From contig OX637333.1 of the NCBI GenBank assembly GCA_951799405.1, positions 15,499,960-15,563,959 of the forward strand: 64,000 nucleotides of DNA, written 5' to 3'. The position numbers and the translations under genes are program-made. Shown here piece by piece: positions 11,552 through 21,466 of the stretch. The notes beneath the pieces were generated by a model. That model made no database searches. It had not been told where the DNA came from and saw only the letters and a list, made by a program, of their open reading frames with translations. Numbering within the stretch: the stretch's first letter is position 1; every line of letters begins with the position of its first letter. Source of the DNA: Agapetus fuscipes (taxonomy: Eukaryota > Arthropoda > Insecta > Trichoptera > Glossosomatidae).

Positions 11552-12045
11552 CCTTAAAGCAGCATTTTTCAACCTGTGGGTTGCGACCCCCTGGGGGGTC
11601 GCGGAGCCTCTGTAGGGGGGTCGCGAGAGGTCGAGAAAACTCCAGTTTTGTTATACAACATATAATTTGTGAGACTTAAATAAAAAGTCGATAAGAGTTA
11701 AAGTTATTAAATTAAGTATATTAAAAAAAGGGTTGGGGGGTCGCAAAATATTTTTTGATACTAGGGGGGTCGTGTCATGAAAAAGGTTGAAAAACACTGC
11801 CTTAAAGGTAAAACTAAATAAGTGTCATTTTAAGCTAATATCAGGTTCTCAGAGAAATGTACTTTTTCCCTATTTCTACGAGATAAAACACTAAAAATGT
11901 GTGACAATCCAAGAGCTTAGAAGTTTTTCATGAGCACTGCCTTATAATTAGTTCACTAACTACAAGAAGTTACTTCCAATTTAAATGTTTTATCCACGAT
12001 TTCTGGAATCAGTGAATCAGCACTTATTTAGTTTTACCTTTAAGG
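11552..12045. mobile_element. Non-autonomous DNA transposon (MITE) with 25-bp inverted ends, holding a hAT insertion
   Basis: Inverted termini 'ccttaaaggtaaaactaaat' (11800-11824) and the complement at 12019-12044. The hAT-like element 11560-11799 landed in the left terminus and duplicated 8 bases of it, so the terminus now starts at 11552. Confidence 0.65.
11560..11799. mobile_element. hAT-type MITE with 8-bp target-site duplication
   Basis: The ends are 'cagcatttttcaacctgtgg' and the complement of 'aaaggttgaaaaacactg'. CCTTAAAG is duplicated at 11552-11559 and 11800-11807. The interior repeats 'ggggggtcgc'. An 8-bp duplication and CAG..CTG ends are typical of hAT. Confidence 0.85.
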
Positions 12046-12119
12046 TGGGGATTTATTCAACAATCACAAGATTTCAAAACTGCTACTTCACACACAGACA
12101 AAGGCTTCTAAGTTCAACG

Positions 12120-12295
12120 CATGATGGGAAGGCTGGCTCCTTCAACTGTAAAAATAAATAGGCGAAAGGTAATGCAAGGTTGTCTGTAAGATATCGCCAT
12201 GTACGATAAGACCGCCCATTGTACATATGTCTCTTTTTGTTTATAATATTAATGTAATTTATTGTGTACAATAAAGTTTATTATTATTATTATTA
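12120..12295 (+). repeat. 3' end of a LINE or SINE with 'tacaataaag' and (TTA)n tail
   Basis: The segment with 'gccatgtacgataagaccgc', 'ccattgtacatatgtctctt' and 'gtgtacaataaag' before a TTA run has the form of a LINE 3' untranslated region. The parent ORF is absent. Confidence 0.5.
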
Positions 12296-12527
12296 CAAGA
12301 GGCATAAGCCTGATTCAATTGATGGTGATTTTTTGTACCAGTTTATCTGTCGGGTTATTATTTATAAGAAAGGTGATTTTGTATGTTACATTTATTCTGT
12401 TAAGGGAAAAATATATGAATTTGGCAAAAGAAACAGTGAAGCTTACGTTAAGTTTACAGATGCATGAAAGTTTAAAGGTATATTCCTACTATATTAGGCT
12501 GATTTATTTGGTGAGCGCTGTTTTTGT

Positions 12528-12788
12528 GTGTATCACACCTCAAGAGCCCTCTGCGAGCTTGGTCGTCGCTGTAGAAAGCGCCAATTCTCAAGCAAGACCC
12601 AGTTGCTGTAAGGCTGGATGAACCTTTGGTGACCGATCATTGGTAAAAGTTTATGAATTTTTCAACCCAGCGAAGAGCAAATTTGAAAATATAAATAATA
12701 TATTTTTTGTGCTCCGCCGGGATTCGAACCCACAACCTTCCCATTCAGAGTCCGCAGTGTTACCACTGAGCTACGGACCAGTCTGTAT
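12528..12788 (-). repeat. SINE family 1, best-preserved copy, with tRNA-Gln-like head
   Basis: On the minus strand the head reads box A 'tagctcagtggtaacac', a central 'ggactctgaat' like a tRNA-Gln anticodon loop (CTG), and box B 'gggttcgaatccc', then 'ggcggagcac'. The body continues with 'aaatttgctcttcgctgggt' and the family core. The acceptor stem does not pair, so this is a SINE and not a tRNA gene. Confidence 0.75.
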
Positions 12789-13205
12789 AAACTACATTCA
12801 TTTCGTCATGTGAGATCGTTCTTTTGTATGGAAAATTCACTGTAAACTGTGGATGAGCCATAGCTTTGCTGTTTGAGAATAATACCGCATGAATCAGATG
12901 GTGAAGGAACTTTAACGATATCATGAACTGCAGAACATAGAACCAAGCAGAAATCTGAAGTGCCACGTCTTTGCTTGCATGGGCAGGTGGGCATGGATTT
13001 AATACAAATTCTAAATGATATATATCCTTGCAACTTAGATTATAGATAGACACAGTCTTCATTCTGCTTAACCTCGCTCCACGCTTTTGAATATTTAAAA
13101 TGACTTCGTCCACGTGAAACATTATAAGCACATTAATGCATAACTTTAACGCCCACTTATTGAATATAAAAAATATAGTATGTGAATAGGGAATCTATGT
13201 TATGT

Positions 13206-13211
13206 GTTTTA
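13206..13211 (-). promoter_or_regulatory. Possible poly(A) signal of the SWIM gene
   Basis: AATAAA on the minus strand, about 560 bases past the stop codon at 13769-13771. It is only a candidate, because the intervening DNA contains a LINE fragment. Confidence 0.25.
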
Positions 13212-13289
13212 TTAATTTACTATGTTTACAATTATATTATCAATAATGAACCTATTATAATACAGGAGTTCTAGTTTATATAAAGATAA

Positions 13290-13560
13290 CATACATAGAA
13301 CATGATGGTGCGCACAAATTTTGGAAACCGCACTTTTGGGATTGCGGGTCCGATGGAGTGGAACAGACTGCCACCCAGTCTGTGGATGTGTTTCGGGGAG
13401 CACCCAAGGCACATCTTTTTAAGATGTCTTATCGGATGATACGAAGTGACGATGGATATTGGTTTTGAATTGAGCAAGGTCAAATTAGGTCGGGAACACA
13501 GATGCCGGAGGCTTGTTCCATAAACAAGCAGTTTGGCCAAGGAATGAGTCATGAAAACAC
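13290..13560 (+). pseudogene. LINE (L2/CR1-like) C-terminal fragment
   Basis: The plus strand encodes 'FGIAGPMEWNRLPPSL' after 'TNFGN', matching the C-terminal motif of LINE ORF2. It is close to the fragment at 28860-28960 ('FRVAGPVEWNRLPPEV'). Confidence 0.55.
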
Positions 13561-13768
13561 CAAGCTCTCATAGTTTTGATATTGACTGTAAAAAGATGCT
13601 TGTGAGTTGTTCTACGAGTTGCCCTTGTTGTGACGAGGATAGGAGAACAAAGAGTTGGAAGAGACAGTTCACCTCCAATAGAGAAAAGATGTGTGGATAC
13701 TGGACACTGTGTTTGCTATCCTAGCTTTTCAGCAGTTGTGTACTGGGTGGCTCCTGTTACACATAATG

Positions 13769-13947
13769 CTATGCGGGTTGCCCCGGCACCTCAGCTGTGG
13801 TGTACTGGGTGGCATCAGTGTGGTTCCCTGTGGCCCCTGACACCGTGCAGAAGATAACCTGTCCGCCGGAAGCATCCTGGTTGGCTGTTGACATGTACTG
13901 CTGCTGCTGCTGCTTGATCTGCTGATCCGCAATGTTCTGCTGCTGAG
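13769..13947 (-). CDS. SWIM-gene terminal exon (exon 7 of those visible): Gln-rich C-terminus and stop
   Basis: The acceptor TTATTTTTCAG precedes 13947. Two bases complete the codon begun in the 35588-35805 exon (T|CT gives Ser), and the frame then stays open for 58 codons to TAG at 13769-13771. The protein begins 'QQQNIADQQIKQQQQQYM', a short CAG/CAA run, and ends 'TTAEVPGQPA'. The low-complexity C-terminus has no recognisable domain. The intron upstream is 21.6 kb, so a further small exon inside it cannot be excluded, though phase does not require one. Confidence 0.75.
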
Positions 13948-14085
13948 CTGAAAAATAATTAAAAGGTTAACTTAAAAAAATGGAAAAACAACATGGACTC
14001 AAGACTTTTTTATTAATTGTAGCGGCATTAACTTTGTAATCATTCATTCATTTTGCGAAGCCGGTCGTGGAATTTAATATACTCT

Positions 14086-14796
14086 AACGGTGCTATTCTC
14101 AGACATTTTCGTTGTCCGTTGAGCCCGCGTTTTGCTTAATTTTGATTCTTGAACATTTCTGAAGGAGTAAGGCTTGCGTCCCGAGCTCAACGGACGCTCA
14201 AACCCAACTTAGGCTGACACAAATCCAGCTCAGGGCAGGCTTAGAGACTATTTAAATGACAATAAATTTTGACAACTGTCGTACTTAACATTAAATCGTT
14301 TATATTTGCTTTATTACTATATTGTTTTGCGATTTGTTTTTGTCATTTTGGTCAAATTAACAGAATTCAGCCGTCCAAAATTGGTCGCAGGCTCAACTGT
14401 TCCCAGGTTATACTAATAAATAATAATAATCTAAGTTGAAGGATATATTCATTTAAAGCTCTCAGATGCATGCCCACAAACCAACACGTGTAGTTCGCGC
14501 TTACAAATGCTGAATGCGTACTTACAAATAAAATCCAAACCTCAAATGAACATAAGCCCCACAACTTTTGCCGACCTTCCCTGAAACAGGGGTGACATTG
14601 GCAAAGTGAACCATTTTTTACAGCATGGGTGGTCAGCCTCATACCAACCTATAAGTCAAGCAATACCATGAACGGGAATCAATATTTCAAATTTGGTCTA
14701 GTCAGGCTTTGTACCCAGACTAAATAGTCGCCAGATAAGCCGACGGCGAAATATGATAAGCAAGAATAGCACCGTAAGTAATCGAAAACAAAGTTG
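14086..14796. mobile_element. Non-autonomous DNA element 'Y', short copy, with an RTE tail inside
   Basis: The ends 'taacggtgctattctcagac' and the complement of 'aagaatagcaccgtaa' form inverted termini. The sequence matches 41980-43042 at both ends, but about 620 bp of interior is missing, with the break at a shared CAG (after 'aacagaattcag'). An RTE-tail copy (14410-14662) sits in the right half. No ORF. Confidence 0.7.
14410..14662 (-). repeat. RTE tail family, full-length minus copy nested in element Y
   Basis: It runs from the tail end 'aataatctaagttgaaggat' to 'accaacctataagtcaag'. The larger Y copy lacks it at this point, so it is an insertion. Confidence 0.8.
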
Positions 14797-15287
14797 TTTG
14801 GACTCACCACATTTACATATGTGACGTCACTTGGCTGGGCTAAGCGGAACTTCATATTATAATCCGTCCTGTTAATAATCTACATTTTTTCTAAAAAAAT
14901 GATGGAAATCTGATGAGCATTTCATTATAATAAAGATAAATTAGAGGCAAAACCATGTATGGGTATCGCCGTCGAAATTTGTACCTTTTGTCTAGTGCGT
15001 GTGTCCCCTAATGATTTTCAGTTTTTTCATAAACACTGGTGATGTCTACTGAATTCTAGATTTATTAGAGTAAAGTATTTGAAAAGCGTATCGAAATACA
15101 AAAATAAATCTGCAAAAAGCATGAAGTGGCGATGTAATTAAAAAAAAAACAAAATCGCCTTTTTTCCATTCTCATACAAATTTTACATGTCGCCAATCCG
15201 TTTTTGACCCTTTGATGGCAAGATACGATCAAAATAGTCAAATGTTTATAAAAATTGAGTATTTTTTCATATACCTTAGTAATGTAT

Positions 15288-15738
15288 GCATGAAAAAGAT
15301 TATGACTCTGAATGAAATGAAAGAAGTATGTAAGGACCGAAAGGAATGGCGGTTTATTTGCAACAATGGCGGCTAGGGCATTAATTCTAAGTGTAATATT
15401 AAGTTTACTTTTAACTTAACTTTATTTTATTTTTAATTTGTAATGTGTCTTATTATGCATTTCTGTAAATCATTTATAATTTTTCGTGCTCCTTGACCGA
15501 TAGGCTGGTACGAGGCTGACCACCCGTGCTGTAAAAATCGGTTCACTTTTGCCAATGCCACCCCGGTTCAGGAAACGGCGGCAGGAGTTGCAAGGTTTAT
15601 GTCCATTTGAGGTTTTCTTTATTTGTATGCACACATGCAGAATGTGTAGGCGCGAACCTACATGTGCCTGTCTGTAGGCATGCATTTCATATGAGCCTTA
15701 AATGCTTACATATCCTTGCAGCTTAGATTATAGAATGT
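15288..15738 (+). mobile_element. RTE-like LINE, last codons of the ORF plus 3' tail
   Basis: The frame 'MKKIMTLNEMKEVCKDRKEW', then 'RFICNNGG' and a stop, equals the C-terminus of the LINE at 63110-63806. About 110 bases later the tail repeat follows (15484-15738). It is strongly 5'-truncated. Confidence 0.75.
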
Positions 15739-15739
15739 A

Positions 15740-16610
15740 TCTTTTGTTTTCTGTACTAGCCACAAGAATATTTATTTATTTATACACGAAATATTAGTTG
15801 CTAATGGTTGTCTCCATTTAGGGTTCCGAAATTTTTCTTTTAGTGTGTTACCATTTTCATTGAAACTGACAAAAATCTTGCATCCCTAAGTATTTTTTCG
15901 CGTATGGTAACTCTTTGATGCATTATGGAAAATGCAAAAAAACTGATTCACTACCTTCATTTTCTTCTGAGAGGGTCTACGTCTCAGCCGTAAGCTTGTG
16001 GTTATTGTTTTGAGTGGGATTTAGCTTAGAATTCTTAGGGTAAATATCGGAATCTGTTGTCAGTTGTGTTGTCTACTTAGAGACATTAGTTCTGCTTAAC
16101 CGTTTCGATTCTGAATTTATTTGCTACATACGCACCGCCAGAACGGAATACTTTTTTGAGGTTACTTTTTTACACATAAATTGATTTCCTACCTTAATTA
16201 CTTGATGAAACTTCAAAATTTATGAAAAAGTATATTCATTAGTTATCCAGGAACACAAATCACAAACTTTCAACACATGTTTTCACTTGTTGTTTTATAT
16301 AAAAACAAGTAAATCACAACAATACTACTTAAAAAAATATATTATACGCACATTCCATAACTAGATTTTATATCCATTAGGTTTTAAACAATTTTTTTAC
16401 TCACTTAAATACTTGCACTGAAGAAGAAAATATATTAGTTATTTTACAAAAAAACAAAAAACGTAAACAGTTATATCTATCTGAATAGAGTATACTTGCC
16501 TGGATTTTGTTTATAAACATTGATACACACACGCGGGACGAGAGATCGATCTGTTCTGACGAAATATTTGAGAAAGAATATTTTCAAAATATGTATAATA
16601 TGAGATTTTA
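15740..16610. other. Non-coding stretch, nothing identified
   Basis: AT-rich sequence with no supported ORF, repeat match or hairpin of note. Confidence 0.5.
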
Positions 16611-16624
16611 TAAGGGCCTGTTGC

Positions 16625-17663
16625 ACCGGAGACCGCGCCTTGGACGAGCTAAATATCAGCAACACAAAATCCTTGAAGGAAGAGATGACCAGCAACCTGA
16701 CCGACCTGAAGGCTGAGATGGCAGACAATTCCAGGACCCTGGAGGAAAAAATGACCAGCAACCTGACCGGGCTGGAGGAGAAGATTGCTAAAAACTAGCC
16801 AAGAAGATGACCAATCTGAAGGAAGAGCTGGAGGAGAAACTGACTGGCCTTGAAGAAACTGTTGCTAAAGGAACAGAGACAATGTCAGAAATTGAAGCCC
16901 GAGTTTCCAACCTGGAAGAGCGTCTGCGAGCTGAGCTGGCTGACAAGTGTCGTATGGAGTCAACCCGACTGTCGCCAGCAACCGGCCATAGCCAGAACAA
17001 TGAGACTGGCGGAGAATGCTCTGCTCCAATAAAAGTGGCCAGAGGGGAGGAAGATCCATGGCTGGCAAGGCATAATCTTTCGACCTTTGATGGGAAGACA
17101 TCCTGGGAAGAGTATATGACGCTTTTTGAGACAGCGGCGATGATGGGAGATTGGACCCAACACAAGAAGGCTTCCGTGCTGAGTTTGTCATTGCGAGGGG
17201 ATGCCTTGCGGGTGCTACAAATGGTACCGATGGACCGCCGTAACGACTTTGGTGAGCTCAAACAGCGACTCGATATGAGATTTGGCCATAGATACATGGA
17301 GCAGCTATACAAGTCACAGCTCAACACCAGGGTGCAGAAAACCAATGAAACACTGCAGGAGTATGAAATGGACATCGTCCGCCTAGTACGCGATGCATAT
17401 CCTACAGCTCCAGATGATGTTTATGAAAGCTTGACCATTGAAAAATTTCTGAATGGACTCCGTGAGTGGGAAACTCAGCAAGCGGTGAAGTTGGCCCTTC
17501 CGAAGACATTGAACGAGGCACTGACCAAAGCGATGGAGTTTGAGGCTGTCAAACAATCGATAAGAAGCCACGTCAGGGTATGCGCGATGAAAGTGGAAGA
17601 AACCAAGCCACTGACGACGGAGGAGCTATTAGAAAAAGTGCTGCAGAGGCTTGAGCCAAGGAG
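16625..17663 (+). pseudogene. Gag of LTR element 1, partial
   Basis: The open frame 16807-17700 holds a coiled-coil stretch with 'LEEKLTGLEETVAK', then the capsid-like region with 'TSWEEYMTLFETAAMMGDW', 'FLNGLREWETQQAVKLALPK' and 'FEAVKQSI'. A stop codon near 16797 separates it from the upstream coiled-coil piece. The N-terminal SAP-like domain present in the other copies is missing. Codons after 17663 are read from an inverted reverse-transcriptase fragment and are not Gag. Confidence 0.85.
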
Positions 17664-17912
17664 TCATTTGTCCATACAAAGCTGTTTTTCTCCTCGGTGA
17701 GACGAGTCAATGGCTTAGAAATGTCTGCAAACCTTGGCACAAATCGACGGTAGTAGGTACACAATCCCAGGAAGCTTCTGATCTCATGCTTGTCCCTCGG
17801 GACCGGCCAGTCTTTGACAGCTCTAGTCTTTTCTGGGTCAACTGCTACCCCTTTTCCTGATACTATGTGCCCCAGATAGCTCACTTGTTTTTGAAAAAGG
17901 TTACGGTACAGT
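17664..17912 (-). pseudogene. Inverted reverse-transcriptase fragment inside LTR element 1
   Basis: On the minus strand it reads 'SYLGHIVSGKGVAVDPEKTR', then 'VPRDKHEIRSFLGLCTYYRR'. This is the region after the polymerase palm typical of Ty3/Gypsy elements, followed by 'ISKPLTRLT'. The same fragment with the same left breakpoint is at 22720-22968. No catalytic motif is included. Confidence 0.9.
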
Positions 17913-18508
17913 CAGGGTATGCGCGATGAAAGTGGAAGAAACCAAGCCACTGACGACGGAGGAGCTATTAGAAAAAGTGCTGCAGAGGCTTGAGCCAAGG
18001 AGACAGGGGGCGCATTGCTGGACGTGTGGCCAGCAGGACACCTGAGCACTAGGGGCCCAAAGTCTCAAGGACCGGAGAAATTGGAGGAGGACCGCAAGGA
18101 TGAAGAGACCACCATGAAGATGAACAGACAGCTGAGGAAACTGCAAGTTCAGCTCCAGGATGCCGAGAGAAAGGTCAAAGTCATGGAGACGGAGAACAGG
18201 CAGCTGACAAAGAACTTGGCGGGCAGTGAAAGGGCCCGGCGAACAGCGGAGGCTGAGAGGGACGAGTTGCACGAGACTGTGATGAGCCTGGAGAGACAGA
18301 ACAAGGGGCTTAAGACTAAGTTCCAGCAGCTGGAGTCTGGGCAGGTGCCCAGGACAAAGGAAACCATTGCCAACCTGGAGTCCAAGATCAGTAACAACAA
18401 TGAGGCGGGTGCTCGCATGAAGGATAACCACCGGCCAACTCAAAGAGCAAAGTGGTCAAATAATGACCAGCCCGCCCAAAAAGTACGACAGTGCGTCGCA
18501 TCTGAAAG
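17913..18508 (+). pseudogene. Repeated Gag end and coiled-coil region of LTR element 1
   Basis: From 17911 the sequence jumps back to 'cagggtatgcgcgatgaaag', already present at 17573-17592, so about 90 bases of Gag are repeated. The zinc knuckle is damaged: 'HCWTCGQQDT' has lost its His position and frame compared with 'CWMCGQQGHLSARC' in the young element. A coiled-coil region follows, with 'RKVKVMETENRQLTKNLAGS'. Confidence 0.75.
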
Positions 18509-18509
18509 A

Positions 18510-19790
18510 TTTTTTTTTATTTTTTTATTTTAATAAAAGACATTTTTAGTACAAACATTACATTTTTTTTTTAAACTTATTTCTACTCCATAATATTCAA
18601 TTGTTTTATATGCTATAGGTACCTCACCAAAAAGAGCCAAAGCTCTTGTGTGTGGTGAGGGATTCACAATTAATTTAGTCAATAGTAATAACAAATTTAT
18701 TTCAGTTATTTTATATATTTAAGTTATAAACTAGAAATTTATTTAAGTTATTTCATATACTTAAGTTAAAAACTTAAGATGTGTATTTTTCAGTGTGAAG
18801 AGATTTGATATGTGAAGAAATCAAATTAAAAGAAGAAAAACTGTATAATAAACAAAAGAAAATATATAAACATAGATAATATAGGCAAGTAGGTAACGCA
18901 ACGCAACGCAACGCAACCAAGCTACACATATTGTGTAACTTCTTGCCGCGTTATCCCCGAAGGGGTCGCATGTGGCGAGTTGAACCTATTAGGTACTAAA
19001 GTATAATAAAAATAAAAACATACATACATATGATTTATAGAGGTCTACTAATGACAAGAAACAATACAAGGCACAGGCAATAATATCAAATGGTATACAA
19101 TTCTAATATTTTTCGAAATGTTTTTTAAGTTTATTTTTAAATACATGATAATATTTTATATTTTTTAGTTCAGTCGGTAATTTATTAAAGTTTGTTACTC
19201 CAACATAAATGAAGCTATTTTGATAATGTTTTGTGTCAAATTTTGACATTTTGAGGTTATGTTTGTATCTTGTTGACTGATTTGTTTCTAATTTTAATTG
19301 TTGTTTTTGCTTTAATATTTGCAATATGGCGTTTTTTTTTTAAATTATATCTACTGAGGGGACTTTAAATATTTTAAATACTAATTCAGTCGGGTAATTC
19401 GATGGTTTTTTTAATATTATCTTAATGATTAATTTTTTAATTATTTTTACAGGGTTTAATGTGTTTAAGTATGACCCTCCCCATCCTATAATACCGTACT
19501 GTAATATAGATTGCACAATTACGTAGTAGATTCTTCTTAAGTTATCTATTCCGAGTATATTTCTAAGTCTATAAATATGTATATGCACTTTCTGATTCGT
19601 TTTATCAGTTTACTAGTATGTTCCTTCCATTTCAATTTATTATCTATGTCAACGCCTAAATATCTTGTAGTATCTGTTTGCTTTAGTACTGAGCAGGTTA
19701 GATTACAATTCGTTTTATTACATTTATTTTGTTGATGAATAATTACGTTTAAATTCAGATTTAATTTATTTTCATTAATAGAAAATATAG
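18510..19790 (-). mobile_element. Non-LTR retrotransposon (LINE) inserted in LTR element 1, 5'-truncated
   Basis: The minus frame 19588-19340 reads 'IYRLRNILGIDNLRRIYYVI', then 'SILQYGIIGWGG'. The frame 19324-19103 ends 'FNKLPTELKNIKYYHVFKNK'. Both are typical of the region after the polymerase domain of a LINE ORF. An A/T-rich tail abuts the break at 18510. The break falls just before the macrodomain linker, shown by comparison with 54691-54730. A short 'acgcaacgca' repeat (about 18896-18916) and a SINE family 2 tail (18925-18985, minus) lie within. Confidence 0.7.
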
Positions 19791-19799
19791 ATCACCAGC

Positions 19800-20392
19800 C
19801 TTTGAGACGTTCTGGAGGAAGGTGCAAGAGGGACAGAAGTTTCGCAATGGAGTGACCACGGAAATCCACAAGGAATTATTTGAGGTCACTCCGGATCACA
19901 CTCTGGCATGCAGTGTACCGGAAGATCTGGATATGTCTAGAGGAATTGCACGGGTCTTCCGATACAAGTTCGGAGAACCGCAACCCTCGAGCAGCCAGCA
20001 GGGAAGAGCTCTGAGACTACCGAAGGGGCGTCAACAAGCATACTGCCTGGTTGTCCCGGATTCCAGCAACCTGGAAGAGGACTACAAGGCTTTGTGGGCC
20101 GGTCTTGTTGAGCTGCGTGACTACATGCTGGAGGATCAGCAGGCGCGGCTGGCAATACCGAAGATGGGTGGCGGCCGCGCTAATCGAGACTGGCGGATCA
20201 TCCGAAGTATGATTGAGACAGGGTTCTCGGGAACCGACATCAGTGTCGTGGTGTGCTGCGAGCAAGCGCAGCCGAGAGCCAGGGGGGAGAAATCCGTGGA
20301 CTGCCACTTCTTCCTGACCACAGGGTGTTGACGTGGATCAGCATGCCCATACCAACACAGAGTCAAGACTGTTCCGGGACGAAACAGTCTAG
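19800..20392 (+). pseudogene. Macrodomain and broken CCCH finger of LTR element 1
   Basis: The frame 19822-20331 contains 'EDLDMSRGIARVFRYKFGEP', 'AYCLVVPDSSN' and 'LAIPKMGGGRANRDWRIIRS', the same macrodomain as in the young element at 51.9 kb. The CCCH finger starts 'DCHFFLTTGC' and is cut by a TGA at 20329-20331, where the young copy has CGA (Arg). The copy is otherwise well preserved. Confidence 0.85.
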
Positions 20393-20403
20393 GTGGGGGG
20401 TAG

Positions 20404-20799
20404 TGTTATGTAAATATGAAATATAAATATTTAAAATAAGTAGGTATTAGTTATAGGAATTCTGTATTGTATTGTGTGGGTAGGAATCATTGAATAAAAT
20501 ACGTGAAGCATCGAGAAATAATAATTACTATGCTTTTCTGGAACTGTCTAGCAAATAAAGGTCTAGGTTGTACTGTTTTAAAGAGTATAAGGAGTGTGCG
20601 AGTGGCTTGCAGGGCCAGTAGTATTCTACAAGCTTTACGACCATATACATTGAACCAAAACCAGTGAACAAAAACCAAGTGTAACGGAATAGTCGAGAAT
20701 ATCTTTGTGCAAATAAATTATTAAAAGTGTAAAATAAACAACTGTATTAGAAGACCAGTATTTTTAATTGAAAGACTTTTGAACCCTAATTTCGTAACA
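20404..20799 (+). repeat. 3' LTR of element 1
   Basis: Starts TGTTATGTAAATATG and ends TTTCGTAACA. The purine-rich 'ctaggtggggggtag' lies just upstream. It lacks the 44-bp tandem duplication found at the start of the LTRs of the 51894-55745 element. ATAT follows at 20800-20803. Confidence 0.85.
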
Positions 20800-20803
20800 A
20801 TAT

Positions 20804-21074
20804 TGTAACAATTATATAAAAGAAGGACACGCCTGAGCACAAGGCCAGGCTGGAGGGGGTAACGATCGGCTGGCGCGGAGTCTTAAAAAGCACGCACACA
20901 GAGCAAGATCTAGTTACTAGAGCGACCAATATGGCTTAAAATAACTGTAATCTGTACAAAATAAATAAGTGTGTTAAAATAAATCTATTGTAAGAAAGTC
21001 TGTGTAAATAAACTGTATGGCTAACTTGTGTTGAACTTGTGTTTTAATTAAGAACCCTCGGAAGAAACGTAACA
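20804..21074 (+). repeat. 5' LTR of element 2
   Basis: TATA-like 'ttatataaaag' near the LTR start and several 'aataaa' motifs later are plausible promoter and poly(A) signals. No difference from the 3' LTR was seen by eye. Confidence 0.9.
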
Positions 21075-21466
21075 AATGGTGTCGGTGTGAAGTTTAAAAC
21101 CAAGTACTTAACCAAGTACCAAGTAAAAAAAATCTGCATTGACAATGTTTTAAATATTAAAATATTTCGTGGACATTATAAAATTTGTAATTATTGTGCG
21201 TAACTAACTACCTACGACGTGTTCGAGAGACTTTTGATACGAAATAAATACTATTAGTTATTATTATTCTACAATATTTCTGATTTAAAAATAAACATTC
21301 AAAATAATTATAAAGTGGTACCTATCTACATTATAATGGTACTTAACATTGAGTGATAGGCAAAAATCCAAATTAATTATTATCCCACATTATATTTAAA
21401 TTGGTTGAAATAAATTTAAATTAATTTGTTAAAAGTATATTCTTCTTCTTCTAACAAAACAAGAAA

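Larger units (their letters stand above)
16612..20799 (+). mobile_element. LTR retrotransposon 1 (Ty3/Gypsy-like, macrodomain group), 5'-truncated, recombinant
   Basis: Only the 3' LTR remains (20404-20799, starting TGTTATG and ending GTAACA). It is homologous to the LTR of the 51894-55745 element. Internally there is a Gag fragment close to that of the 20804-24966 element, an inverted reverse-transcriptase piece, a repeated stretch of Gag, a coiled-coil region, a LINE insertion, and a macrodomain. The 5' end begins abruptly in the Gag coiled-coil region near 16612. The front half therefore resembles one subfamily and the back half another. Confidence 0.85.

Noticed and set aside
12690..12788. 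tRNA-Gln gene on the minus strand
   Set aside because: A and B boxes and the anticodon loop are good, but acceptor and T stems do not pair and a SINE body follows.
16788..17375. 195-codon minus-strand open frame over Gag of element 1
   Set aside because: Antisense shadow of Gag, same as in the other copy.
18015..18533. Independent coiled-coil protein gene
   Set aside because: It is the part of the LTR element ORF that follows the zinc knuckle, matched to 54220-54690.
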